From Anthoceros angustus (Eukaryota; Streptophyta; Anthocerotopsida; Anthocerotales; Anthocerotaceae): DNA of 64,000 nucleotides. The DNA is taken from positions 400,336-464,335 of the forward strand of contig MU008202.1 of assembly GCA_010909165.1 (NCBI GenBank), written 5' to 3'. Both the position numbers and the translations under genes were made by a program. The notes beneath the pieces were generated by a model. That model did no database searches and was not told the DNA's origin. It worked only from the letters and a program-made list of their open reading frames with translations. Positions 1 to 10,990 of the stretch are shown here, piece by piece (position 1 is the first letter of the stretch; the number at the start of each line of letters is the position of its first letter).

Positions 1-3000
1 TTCATGATCTCACTGTCAAACTTGGGTACGATTCGAATGCATACTTGGGGAACCATATCGTGCGCATGTATGCATGTGGAGGTAGGCTAGAGGAGGCCAT
101 GGATGTGTTCACCAGGGTGGGCAAACCAAATGCCTTCATGTGGTTTTCCATAATTTCTGCACATGCTAAGCACGGGAGACCTAATGAGGCCATACAACTG
201 TACCATGAGATGCGTAGGTCGGGAGTGCAGGCGGATGCTCACGTGTTTGTAGCTGCCCTTCAAGCTTGTGCATTTGCTGCCGACTTGGAATCTGGCAGAA
301 GAGTGCACTGTGATGTGTTGCACAGTGGCATTCCACTTAACTTGTTTGTTGGCACCTGCCTCGTGGACATGTATGCAAAATGTGGGGAACTGAAGATGCA
401 CGCCAGGTCTTTGACAGCATGGCGTCAAAGAATGTGGTGACATGGAATGCACTGATTGCTGGGTATGCACAGCAAGGGCTCGGACATGAGGCGCTTGTTC
501 TGTATGGACAAATGGAGCAGGAGGGCCTCATTTTATCTGACCATGTTACTTTTGCTTGCCTTCTGAAGGCCTGTGCACTGGTGCCTTACAGAAGGGCAGG
601 CAGCTGCACTCAGATTGTGAAAGAGGACTGCTGGATGACGTAGTGGTGGGCAACTGCCTGGTGGACATGTATGCAAAATGTGGTGAACTGAAGATGCACG
701 CCAGGTTTTTGACAGCTTGGCCACAAAGGATGTGGTGACATGGAATGCCCTGATTGCTGGGTATGCACAGCAAGGGCTCGGACATGAGGCGCTTGTTGTG
801 TATGGACAAATGGAGCAGGAGGGCCTGATTTTGGCTAACCATGTTACTTTTGCTTGCCTTCTGAAGGCCTGTGCAAGCACTGGTGCCTTACAGAAGGGCA
901 GGCAGCTGCACTCACAGATTGTTGAAAGAGGACTGCTGGATGACGTAGTGGTGGGCAACTGCCTGGTGGACATGTATGCAAAATGTGGTGAACTGGAAGA
1001 TGCACGCCAGGTTTTTGACAGCTTGGCCACAAAGGATGTGGTGACATGGACTGCCCTGATTGCTGGGTATGCACAGCAAGGTCTCGGCCAAGAGGCACTT
1101 GCTTTGTATGGACAAATGGAGCAAGAGGGCCTGATTGTGGCTGACTTTGTTACCTTTGCTTGCCTTCTCAAGGCTTGTGCTAACGCTGGTGCATTACAGA
1201 AGGGCAGGCAGCTGCACTCACAGATTGTGAAAGAGGACTGCTGGATAACATAGTGGTGGGCACTGCCTGGTGGACATGTATGCAAAATGTGGTGAACTGG
1301 AAGATGCACGCCAGGTTTTTGACAGCATGGCCACAAAGGATGTGGTGACATGGAATGCCCTGATTGCTGGGTATGCACAGCAAGGACTCGCCAAGAGGCG
1401 CTTGTTGTATGGACAAATGGAGGAGGCGGGCCTCATTTTGGCTGACCATGTTACTTTTGCTTGCCTTCTGAAGGCCTGTGCAAGCACTGGTGCCTTACAG
1501 AAGGGCAGGCAGCTGCACTCACAGATTGTGAAAGAGGACTGCTGGATAATGTAGTGGTGGGCACCTGCCTGGTGGACATGTATGCAAAATGTGGTGAACT
1601 GGAAGATGCACGCCAGGTTTTTGACAGCCCACAAAGGATGTGGTGACATGGAATGCCCTGATTGCTGGGTATGCACAGCAAGGACTCGCCAAGAGGCGCT
1701 TGTGTATGGACAAATGGAGGAGGGCCTCATTTTGGCTGACCATGTTACTTTTGCTTGCCTTCTGAATGCCTGTGGAAGCACTGGTGCCTTACAAAAGGGC
1801 AGGCAGCTGCACTCACTGATTGTCGAAAGAGGACTGCTGGATGACGTTGTCGTGGGCACTTGCCTGGTGGACATGTATGCAAAATGTGGTGAACTGGAAG
1901 ATGCACGCCAGGTTTTTGACAGCTTGGCCACAAAGGATGTGGTGACATGGAATGCCCTGATTGCTGGGTATGCACAGCAAGGACTCGGCCAAGAGGCGCT
2001 TGTTGTGTATGGACAAATGGAGGAGGCGGGCCTCATTTTGGCTGACCATGTTACTTTTGCTTGCCTTCTGAAGGCCTGTGCAAGCACTGGTGCCTTACAG
2101 AAGGGCAGGCAGCTGCACTCGCAGATTGTTGAAAGAGGACTGCTGGATAACGTAGTGTTGGGCAACTGCCTGGTGGACATGTATGCAAAATGTGGTGAAC
2201 TGGAAGATGCACGCCAGGTTTTTGACAGCAGGAACACAAAGGATGTGGTGACGTGGAATGCCCTGATATCTGGCTATGGTGCTTGTGACGAAGGTCACAA
2301 GGCACTAGCTTGTTTTGAGGAGATGTTAGTGGCCGGAACTCAGCCTAATGATGCAACTTTTACTTGCCTTCTAGTAGCATGCAGTCATGAGGGACTGGTC
2401 CACGAGGGTCGCAAGCACTTTGATTCCATGGCTGAACAGCATGGCATCAAACCTACTCGTCAGCACTACAATTGCATGATTGATCTTCTTGGGCGTGCAG
2501 GCCATTTGGATGAGGCAGAGAAGATGCTACTATCATGCGAGGACCAGTGTGATGTTGTGGGATTGACGTCCTTGTTGAATGCCTGCAAAAGTCACGGGGA
2601 TATAGAGAGGGCGATGTGGTGTTTTGAAAGCATTGTTAGGCTGGATCCTCAGCAGGCGCCCGCCTATGTGCTCATGGCCAATGCCTATGCCGATGCAGGT
2701 AGGTGGGCCGATGTAGACAGGATTGAAACGGAGAGAAGGGCAGCAGGGGCTAACAAGAAACCAGCAGTGGCGACCATTGAGGTGAACAAGCAGGTACATC
2801 GATTTCTGGTGGGAGCAAGGAGAGAGGATATTGCGCTTAAGGTAGAGAGCACGAATGCACGTGTGAAGCAGGAAGGGGGCCACGTACCTCACACAAAGTT
2901 GGTGTTGAAGCCAGTGTGTGAGAAGGAAAAGGAAGATGCGCTATGCGGGCATGCTGAGAAGCTAGCGTTGGCGTTTGGTCTCTTGAACACTCCGGGTGGG

Positions 3001-3159
3001 ACCCCACTGGTGGTAACGAAGAATCTGCGCATGTGCAGTGACTGCCACAGTTCCACGGAGATCATGTCAAGGCTTGAACGGAGAAACATTGTTGTGAGGG
3101 ATAGTTACCGTGTGCATCGATTCGCAGCTGGCTCTTGCAGTTGTAAGGGTCGACCGTGA
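1..3159 (+). CDS. PPR-DYW protein, DYW:KP/GRP variant, 5' partial, interrupted by frameshifts
   Basis: This encodes a PLS-class pentatricopeptide repeat protein with E1/E2 and a C-terminal DYW cytidine-deaminase-like domain, the architecture of organelle RNA-editing factors. The reading frame is open at the left edge, so the start lies outside the window. From about 1690 to the TGA at 3157-3159 the frame is clean. The DYW domain keeps the zinc/catalytic residues: HAE at 2950-2958 and CSDCH at 3034-3048. The usual PG box reads KKPAVATIEV and the last three residues are GRP instead of DYW. Both are marks of the DYW:KP variant associated with U-to-C editing in hornworts, lycophytes and ferns. 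Between about 389 and 1690 at least eight small deletions shift the frame (near 389, 576, 690, 1227, 1262, 1528, 1628 and 1687), so as written no full protein can be made. It is either a pseudogene or carries consensus errors. No intron is evident. Confidence 0.85.
241..2349 (+). repeat. Tandem 306-bp PLS-repeat units inside the PPR gene
   Basis: Near-identical units start at about 241, 542, 840, 1146, 1447, 1741 and 2047, followed by a diverged one at 2350. A full unit is 306 bp (102 codons, one P-L-S triplet). Spacings are 301, 298, 306, 301, 294, 306 and 303 bp. The 306-bp units keep the frame; the shorter ones carry small deletions at micro-repeats such as ctgg/ctg, ttgttg/ttgtg and cacaga/caga. 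Uniformity at the DNA level implies recent tandem amplification or gene conversion. Confidence 0.9.
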
Positions 3160-4109
3160 GAATCATGAAGAAGTAGGCAGTGCCATCTGGCTGGGGCATG
3201 AAGTTGGGCGAGCTCACCAGCGAGGCACAGGCAGCTGTAGGCGATCAGGGATCGGAGCTGCAAGCCTGGAAATCTGAATCGGGGCTGCGCCTGCTGCATT
3301 ATACTTGTATATGCGGCAGGGGGCGCGGCGTTGTGAACATCCCAACTATGTGTTCCACTTCGCGATGCAGGGCCACAGCAGAGGTGGTAATCACTACCAC
3401 TCCGCCCATCCCTCAGGTGTGCTTCCTCCTCCTCTCTTGTTTCTGCTTCTCACAGTTGCTTCTTACTAACCACTATCAAGCTCCTTCCTTCTCCTTCCCC
3501 ACTCACCCGTTAAGCATTGTTGACATGATGTGCAATCAATCACAGGACGGAAGCTCGGATAACTTGAAGGCCTGCGGTCTGGTCGAGCTGCGGATGCACT
3601 AACCCACCAACTCAGACGCAAGGCTCTCCGCAACCAAGTTTGCTCTTCTCTAGCCCACATCTCTTGGGTGGCGCTTAGGGTGGGGAATTAGCTGTCCACT
3701 GATTCTCCAAACGGTCGCGTGGTAATATTTTGTGGGGAGTGGCAATATTTTTCCAAGTGGCCATGTATTCAGAAGTGCGGCGAATGGGAAGATGCCGGAT
3801 ATTTGTGTGCTTGGCCACAACAAAGTGGTAACATTGCATCACCCTTATACATAATATACAATTACGCACATTCCTTCAGGTAGACGACCTTGTCTTCTCC
3901 TTCAGCTCCCCGGTAAATGAGCCTGTCCTCTCCTTCAGCTCCTTACCATAGCTGCCATCCTACCACAAGAATTGACTGTGACTGATGCTAAACACACTGC
4001 CTGATCCAGATTTGCCATGCATTCACCATGGACAAGGCAGCAGCAGCAGAGGAATAAGCAAACCCTGAAGCGTGTTGAGTCGTGAAAGAGACTGCGGTAG
4101 TGTGGATTC
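3160..4109. other. Intergenic, no gene seen
   Basis: This lies between the tail of the PPR gene and the carrier gene, so it is 3' flank for both. Short ORFs on both strands lack recognisable motifs. A CT-rich phrase (gtcttctccttcagctcc-like) occurs twice near 3890-3945. Confidence 0.6.
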
Positions 4110-5143
4110 TCAGGCTTGGAGGGCTTCCTGATGAGGACCAGTGGAGCAGGTGGTCGTCTGAGGATGGGGAGCAGATAGCAATCGCAAGGCGAGCTCATAG
4201 GCAGAGAAAATGGCACCATTCACTATGTAAGCCCGCGCCACAGCAGCTCCAAGGCCTCGAAACAGGACGGAATATCCTTCCTCCTGCACACTCTTCCTCA
4301 AGCAGTCAGCAATACCGGCATATCTCGGCTTAGTCGGGGACTGGGCCTGCAGCCTGGACTTGACGACATCCAGAGGGTAACAGCACACCCAGCTCACCAC
4401 TCCCGCGAGGCCACCAGCGGTGAGCATGGTCATGACGCTCTCTTGCCCGTTCTTCCGGCACCCGGGCGACAGCTGCTCCCTCACATACTCGTAGGTGACG
4501 AAGTAGACGGCATGGCTCGGGGCGTCTCGCAGAGCTGTGATGGTAAGCCCCCGGTACAGGCCTCGCACGCCTTCAGCTCGGACAATCTTGTTGGCCAGAG
4601 CGTGGGGCCCGATCTCCCGCGTTCCTCCCAGTCTGGCCGTCTCTAGCTGCAGTCGGATCTTGATGAGGTCGACGGGCGTGAGGATGATAGTCTGGATTGC
4701 GCCTGCACCTGCTCCGGCCAAGGCTGTCTTGGAGTACGAGAGGGGATCGCGGGAGCCGGGGTCTGATAAGGCTCTTTTCAGAAGAGAGTAGGCTTGGAAG
4801 GCCACGGCATTCTGCAGCAATCCAGGACGGTGAAGGAAAGCAGGACTTGAGGAAGAAAGGACGAAGCAAAGATGAGAAAGGCGTACTATACCTGGAACCC
4901 GATGGTAGCAAGCGGTGGTCCCATTCCTCTGAACAGGGTCAGAGGACCTTCCGAGGCGGCAATCTTACGCATCATCGCAACAGCGGAGACAGGGTCAGTG
5001 GAGAGACAGGAGCGCGGCTGCTGCAACCGAATTCTGACGGTATCCAGAGGATGGCCGGCCACCACTCCCGCCATCCCCCCGAGCGCTCCCGCCAAAAACT
5101 CCTTCCCCCAGGAGCCCGCGAGGAACTCCGGCCAGAACTCCAT
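4110..5143 (-). CDS. BAC2: Mitochondrial basic amino acid carrier, BAC2-like
   Basis: This is a mitochondrial carrier family protein of 317 residues, with exons 5143-4892 and 4811-4110 on the minus strand and an 80-bp GT-AG intron. It has the threefold carrier repeat, each with an intact PX[DE]XX[KR] signature: PLDTVR (about residue 32), PVDLIK and PLDVVK. The N-terminus MEFWPEFLAGSWGKEF and the stretch around HPGCRKxGQE-type and YRGLTIT motifs match Arabidopsis BAC2 in order and spacing. From the family, the protein would exchange arginine, lysine, ornithine and citrulline across the inner mitochondrial membrane in arginine catabolism. The start is the first ATG of exon 1 and gives the BAC2-type N-terminus. 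No frameshift is seen. It is convergent with the PPR gene. Substrate specificity is inferred by similarity only. Confidence 0.93.
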
Positions 5144-6134
5144 CTCCGGTGATTCGTCTCACACCACTGCTGGCCTGCATGCGCAGCGCGGAGGAGAGTG
5201 ACATGCTGTGACCTACACAATGACAATTAAGGCTGTGAATCTTGAGCAAGGCAGAGCTCAGCGTACATGCATTTGCACTTGCCAGGAAGAGGCAGATCGC
5301 GCCGTCCGGATCCCGGGGTGCACAGAGCGCTCGTCCGCTGCCCTCTTATCCTCTGCCAGTCAAGATCCCTTATTCACGCCTAGAAACACGCCTTGCATCT
5401 GCCAAGCGCCCGCCAACATCCTTTGATTCGATCCTTGGAAATCGCCTCTCTCTCTTCCCTTTCTCCTCCAGGCTTTCCTTGGCGAGCAGCTGGTCAGGCC
5501 ATCCCATCCCATCCCATCCTCCTCCTCCTCTTCTTCTCGGTGAGACACGCAAAGCGTCAATAATAATCAGCCTCTTCCTCGCCATGATGCTCAGACACCC
5601 TGAAGGAGTCCACTGCAAAGCGAGCTCGCCGCCTTACTTCCTTCGTACGTCGGCTATACAGACAAGTATTTGTATGCACAGGCTCAGACAATCTACACCG
5701 GTACCTTGTCCTTGAGTTTCTGCGAACGACCTGCGGGTCAATGGCAGTCGACGAATCCAAATGCGGAGGGAGTGGAAATCGGAGTGTCTCCGTGTGCATT
5801 GAAAGAGAGCAGTTACCAGTATCACCGCATTCCTACTGGCTTCCCTCACCACGATCGCAACCTGCCAGTTCATTCACGTCAAGGGTCCATGGCTGCAGTT
5901 CCTGGTCAAGTTCCATTGCACCAAAAGGAATTCGAAGACGCTCGCCAGCCAACCCTCAGTGTCACGACTACATATGGCTACAAATAGTGGAGCCACACAA
6001 GCTTACGTCATCCGTTCCTCTCCTTCGACAGTTAAAGTTGTCTCTGGACATTCCACCTGGAGGCTGGAGCGCACCACTCCGCCTCTCCTCGAGTCGACCA
6101 AAAGTGAAGACCCCAATTAAGTGAAGCTGCTAAA

Positions 6135-6361
6135 ATGGCGCGCCTGCAGCTGCAGCTGGGTTGGACGATGTTTGTCTCCTTCGCCGTCATGTACGCTGTT
6201 ATGCACACGCATTGGCCGCAGACGAGGACCCCAACAGGACTTGTAGGATGGTGACCGGCACCCCGGCCATCAACGGCTTCCCCTGCAACACGGCGAGCGC
6301 CACCGTGGCAGCCGACTTCAAGTCGTCCGTGCTGGCCACGCCACGCAACACTAACGACAAT
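6135..6361 (+). pseudogene. Germin-like protein first-exon fragment, copy A (frameshifted)
   Basis: This is the same germin-like N-terminus as the copy at 9131. It starts at an ATG in MARLQLQLGW, but an extra ca near residue 24 (gcacacgc instead of gcacgc) breaks the frame within the signal peptide. The downstream germin-type motif NGFPC is still readable in another frame. The cupin domain is absent, so this is a gene fragment. Confidence 0.7.
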
Positions 6362-6552
6362 ATATTATTTAGGGTTTTGTGGTGTAGAATCATAATATCA
6401 TACACCGTAGAAGGTTTTTTTATTTTTATTTGTTTTTAATTTTAAATAATTATTTACTTAGAAGTAGAAAAATAATCATGTACTTGCCGAAAACCAAGTA
6501 TATAGATTTTTCAATACTCGAACCAGCCCGATTTACCAATACTCGAACCACC

Positions 6553-7387
6553 CCGCTCTAGCTCGCGACTAATTAACCCCAGAAGGCCGGCTGCCTTTTT
6601 GCCCCATTTTTGGCGTTTTTGCTGTTATTATGAATTACTAATTACAGGAAAATCTGACCTCAATGTTCTCAATACCACAATTACCGTGAGGACCTCCTCT
6701 TTCCAACCATATGATCAGAAAAAAGCACCACCCCCTCAATGAACATGCACAAATTTCCATAGCCATTTCCATCCACCTTGGGCACGACCGTGAGGTGAGC
6801 ATCTTTCTTTGCCTACCAATGTGTACATACTTGCTCGTTGAGCAAACTACACTACTAGATTCCCCACATTCAGCACAACAAGCTCGCAAAATTTAGGATG
6901 AATTCGAGTTTCTTTCATTGACCAAAACAATTTTGAAAAATCAAATCCAACATCAAACCAGTCCAAAACTAGTGAACCCCCTTAGCGCCCAGCTCCAGCA
7001 GTGAAGCCGGAGTGTACCCCCAATCCCGCACGTACTGTCCCCATTACCGGCGCCCACCCGTTCGCGACCGCGCATGGCCTGGCCCTCCTACCCAACCCAA
7101 ACAAGCGACAGGCCGTCCACCCACTACCACCAACCGGTGCCTCCTCTCTCCTGTCCTCCATCGCAGCCCCCTCTCAATCCTCGGACTTTGCCTGCCTTAC
7201 AAGCCTGGGAAACATAAAAACAACTTGCCTTACCTCAATCTTCAGCGGGTGCCTGAGACTGCGCGGAGGAAACAAAAATGCATGTGATCTTCCCGCCACC
7301 AGCGCATACCCGCGGCGCCCCCCCATTGCGTGGCATACTCGGACAATCAAGTCACACGCCTCTAGAACTTGGAAACGCCCTCATCTG
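6553..7387. other. Spacer within the duplicated block, no gene seen
   Basis: The DNA is AT-rich to about 6990, then C-rich. It is present only in the first duplication unit. No ORF with recognisable motifs was found on either strand. Confidence 0.6.
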
Positions 7388-7948
7388 TCACGTTGAAATG
7401 CAGATAGCAAAGTGCTCAGTTCTGTTGTAGACGAAGGGAAGCCTGTGCTGGCATTCGAAGAAGTTTGCCCCGTCGACATCCTTCTGCACAATGCTCATGT
7501 TTCCCACAAGACGGGAAGGAGTTACCACCACGTTCCTCAGACACTTATGCGGACCAATCCAGATGCACATGTGAAAGGGCTCCCACTCCGACCCAACTGT
7601 CCGCATGCAAGTCTTGAATCCCCATTCTGAACCCGCGACATAATCTAGCTCCCTCTCTATCAGCTGCCAGAGATTGCCGCCAATTCTCCTTTCCTTCTCA
7701 GAAGAATTCTGATGCGCCCCAACTGCTATTTCTTTCTCCACAACTACAATGTCGAATTCGCTCCCGAATAGTGCAGGCTCAAAAACCATGGTAACTGCCA
7801 GCGTTCCAATCTCGATCGTCAAGCTTGCCGTCCGCAACACCTCCACACTCCTTATCGCAGCAAGGACTATTGCGACGTGCTTGCCTAGCTCCTTAGCGCG
7901 CTCTAGCATCCCCTGCCCAAGCCGTGCAGCCGTTGCTCCCATCTGCAA
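7388..7948 (-). CDS. Unrecognised ORF, C-terminal part of the coiled-coil element family
   Basis: This is an uninterrupted 186-codon minus-strand ORF in segment X1, immediately downstream of coiled-coil sequence. It has a predicted helical start (ERAKELGKHVAIVLAAIRS), then an acidic and aromatic-rich region with several Trp and Cys. I do not recognise the domain. The partial second copy (9550-9900) is broken by deletions. It may be the C-terminal exon or frame of the element-borne protein coded at 8.1-15.2 kb. An open frame next to a decayed one could mean selection or chance, so I assign no function. Confidence 0.35.
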   Translation of the reverse strand: MQMGATAARLGQGMLERAKELGKHVAIVLAAIRSVEVLRTASLTIEIGTLAVTMVFEPALFGSEFDIVVVEKEIAVGAHQNSSEKERRIGGNLWQLIERELDYVAGSEWGFKTCMRTVGSEWEPFHMCIWIGPHKCLRNVVVTPSRLVGNMSIVQKDVDGANFFECQHRLPFVYNRTEHFAICIST

Positions 7949-8124
7949 ACAGGGCTCCCTGAGGCTGCATTTTCCCCTAGCCCTTCCTCTCCCACAGGCT
8001 CCTTCGACTCCTCTGTTCTTGATGTGGGATACAATTTATGTTTGTGGTTGGAGGTCAAAATTTCTTGAGCGCAAGAATTGTCTTCACCACCTTTTTCCCT
8101 CCTGGGTCTCAGGGGCCCACCGCC

Positions 8125-8400
8125 TTAGCGCCGATGCACCTCACTCACGGCCTTTAGGAGTTCCAAGTGGTAGTAGGCGAAGTTCGAGTCTACTTGCTGG
8201 ATGGCTTCCTCCACATGGGCCCGCAAGGCTCGATACTCCCACCTCCATTGGTGCTCGTAGTGCGTGCTCCCCCACTCGGGCCGTCGCCTTCCGCCTTCCA
8301 GCCGAGCCTTGGCGGCATCTCGAGAGGCCATAAGGGAAGCCTCCTGAGCTCCCCGGAGCCGCCGCTCACGGCGTGCTCCCTTCCCCTGCTCCGCCTTGCA
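8125..8400 (-). pseudogene. Coiled-coil element fragment (segment X1) with WRxEYR...QQVDSxFAYYH motif
   Basis: The minus-strand translation contains HQWRWEYRALRAHVEEAIQQ followed by VDSNFAYYHLELLKAV. The same motif appears in segment X2 near 10130-10230 and again near the right edge at 63235-63450. Upstream sequence is Ala/Glu/Arg-rich and helical. The fragment is cut at about 8400, where the second germin fragment begins. Confidence 0.55.
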
Positions 8401-10373
8401 TCTGCCAAGCGCCCGCCAACATCCTTTGATTCGATCCTTGGAAATCGCCTCTCTCTTCCCTTTCTCCTCCAGGCTTTCCTTGGCGAGCAGCTGGTCAGGC
8501 CATCCCATCCCATCCCATCCTCCTCCTCCTCTTCTTCTCGGTGAGACACGCAAAGCGTCAATAATAATCAGCCTCTTCCTCGCCATGATGCTCAGACACC
8601 CTGAAGGAGTCCACTGCAAAGCGAGCTCGCCGCCTTACTTCCTTCGTACGTCGGCTATACAGACAAGTATTTGTATGCACAGGCTCAGACAATCTACACC
8701 GGTACCTTGTCCTTGAGTTTCTGCGAACGACCTGCGGGTCAATGGCAGTCGACGAATCCAAATGCGGAGGGAGTGGAAATCGGAGTGTCTCCGTGTGCAT
8801 TGAAAGAGAGCAGTTACCAGTATCACCGCATTCCTACTGGCTTCCTCACCACGATCGCAACCTGCCAGTTCATTCACGTCAAGGGTCCATGGCTGCAGTT
8901 CCTGGTCAAGTTCCATTGCACCAAAAGGAATTCGAAGACGCTCGCCAGCCAACCCTCAGTGTCACGACTACATATGGCTACAAATAGTGGAGCCACACAA
9001 GCTTACGTCATCCGTTCCTCTCCTTCGACAGTTAAAGTTGTCTCTGGACATTCCACCTGGAGGCTGGAGCGCACCACTCCGCCTCCTCGAGTCGACCAAA
9101 AGTGAAGACCCCACCAAGTGAAGCTGCTAAATGGCGCGCCTGCAGCTGCAGCTGGGTTGGACGATGTTTGTCTCCTTCGCCGTCATGTACGCTGTTATGC
9201 ACGCATTGGCCGCAGACGAGGACCCCAACAGGACTTGTAGGATGGTGACCGGCACCCCGGCCATCAACGGCTTCCCCTGCAACACGGCGAGCGCCACCGT
9301 GGCAGCCGACTTCAAGTCGTCCGTGCTGGCCACGCCACGCAACACTAACGACAATATATTATTTAGGGTTTTGTGGTGTAGAATCATAATATCATACACC
9401 GTAGAAGGTTTTTTATTTTTATTTGTTTTAATTTTAAATAATTATTTACTTAGAAGTAGAAAAATAATCATGTACTTGCCGAAAACCAAGTATATAGATT
9501 TTTCAATACTGAACCAGCCCGATTTACCAATACTGAACCACCGAGTGGTCTCCCACTCCGACCCAACTGTCGCATGCAAGTCTTGAATCCCCATTCGAAC
9601 CCGCGACATAATCTAGCTCCTCTATCACCGCCGAGATTGCCGCCAATTCTCCTTTCCTTCTCGGAAGAATTGGCGCTCTCGCTATTTCTTTCTCCACAAC
9701 TACAATGTCGAATTCGCCCCGAATAGTGCAGCTCAAAACCATGGTAATCGCCATTGCCCAATCTCGATCGTCAAGCTTGCCGTCCGCAACACCTCCACAC
9801 TCCTTATCGCAGCAAGGACTATTGCGACGTGCTTGCCTAGCTCCTTAGCGCGCTCTAGCATCCCCTGCCCAAGCCGTGCAGCCGTTGCTCCCATCTGCAA
9901 ACAGGGCTCCCTGAGGCTGCATTTTCCCCTAGCCCTTCCTCTCCCACAGGCTCCTTCGACTCCTCTGTTCTTGATGTGGGATACAATTTATGTTTGTGGT
10001 TGGAGGTCAAAATTTCTTGAGCCAGACGAAGAATTGTCTTCACCAGCCTTTTTTCCCTCTGGGTCTCTGTGGGGCCTACTGCCTTAGCGGGCTGATGCAC
10101 CTCACTCACGGCCTTTAGGAGTTCCAAGTGGTAGTAGGCGAAGTTCGAGTCTACTTGCTGGATGGCTTCCTCCACATGGGCCCGCAAGGCTCGATACTCC
10201 CACCTCCATTGGTGCTCAGGTAGTCGGGCGTGCTCCCCCACTCGCTGGGCCGTCTCGTCTTCCAGTCCTTCCAGCCGAGCCTTGGCGGCATCTCGAGAGG
10301 CCATAAGGGAAGCCTCCGTGAGCTCCCCGGAGCCGCCGCTCACGGCGTGCTCCCTTCCCTGCTCCGCCTTGCA
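8392..10373. repeat. Tandem duplication, unit 2 (germin-like fragment + segment X2)
   Basis: This is the second copy of the block at 5389-8391, lacking the 1-kb spacer. The germin part spans 8392-9542 and the X part 9550-10373. X2 runs without a break into the coiled-coil element to its right, so X2 is probably the original location and X1 the copy. Confidence 0.8.
9131..9355 (+). pseudogene. Germin-like protein first-exon fragment, copy B
   Basis: This encodes about 75 residues of a germin-like protein: a hydrophobic signal peptide (MARLQLQLGWTMFVSFAVMY) ending near ALA, then two cysteines 14 residues apart (C36 and C50) leading into NGFPC. This arrangement is typical of germin N-termini. 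The similarity stops after NTNDN and AT-rich DNA follows, so the manganese-binding cupin barrel is missing. About 740 bp of upstream sequence is duplicated with it, probably the original promoter and leader. It looks like a captured promoter plus exon 1. No splice donor leading to a cupin exon was found downstream. Confidence 0.7.
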
Positions 10374-10990
10374 GTTTCCTGGCGTCGCCACGACCTAGAT
10401 TTGCCCCTCTACTTGACGCAGTCGGATCAGCAACTTTTGCTCCTCCACCTTCCACTAGTGCCGATCGGCCACCTCCCCGCTGAGGCATTCTACTTCCTTC
10501 TGGAGTTACTCCGGGACCTGAACCAGCTGAGTGGTCTCCTTGAGCTCCTTTGAGAGCTCCTAGACATCCAGTTGTTTGCTTCTACAGCGGATCTTCTCCG
10601 CCCCGAGGCTGAGTTGGAGCCGGTCCACCTCTCGCTCGAAGTTCTCGATCTTGCCTTGCAGAAGTCAGTTCCTTTCTTCCACCACATGGAGCCGCAATTC
10701 CAGGGTCTCCTTCTCCGCTTCCCTTAGCTGCCGCACCTCCTCAACCCCTTGGAGCTCGTTGGGAGTTCCCTTAGCTCACCAAGTGCATTTCATTTCCATG
10801 GGCAACCCGAGCTTGGCAACCTTAGCTCGCCAAGTTCCCTTACCCGGGTCTCCCTTTAGGTTGGCGACCTCCTGCTCTCGCTCCCTCAGTCGGGTTATGG
10901 TTACTCCAGCCGCTTCCCTCTACCAATTCCAGTCCCGGCGGTAGTGTTCCTGGTCCAACCTGGCTCTTGCCTCTGCGTCCCTCACTTCCT
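9550..10990 (-). pseudogene. Degraded coiled-coil ORF of a mobile-element family
   Basis: The minus strand reads as long helical stretches rich in Glu, Arg, Gln and Ala, broken by frameshifts every 100-300 bp. It includes the WRWEYR...QQVDSNFAYYH motif near 10130-10230. It continues to the right into the satellite. No catalytic domain is visible. Confidence 0.5.

Larger units (their letters stand above)
5389..8391. repeat. Tandem duplication, unit 1 (germin-like fragment + spacer + segment X1)
   Basis: Bases 5389-6552 recur at 8392-9542, and 7580-8400 recur at 9550-10373, both in direct orientation. The simplest reading is a tandem duplication with offset about 3003 bp, in which the spacer 6553-7579 is missing from the second unit. 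The copies differ mainly by 1-4 base deletions at short repeats. The unit boundary at 8392-8400 shares cgccttgca with both parents, so the junction has microhomology. Confidence 0.85.

Noticed and set aside
3180-3602. 140-codon plus-strand ORF after the PPR gene
   Set aside because: No motif, mixed composition, and no link to the PPR frame; treated as 3' flank.
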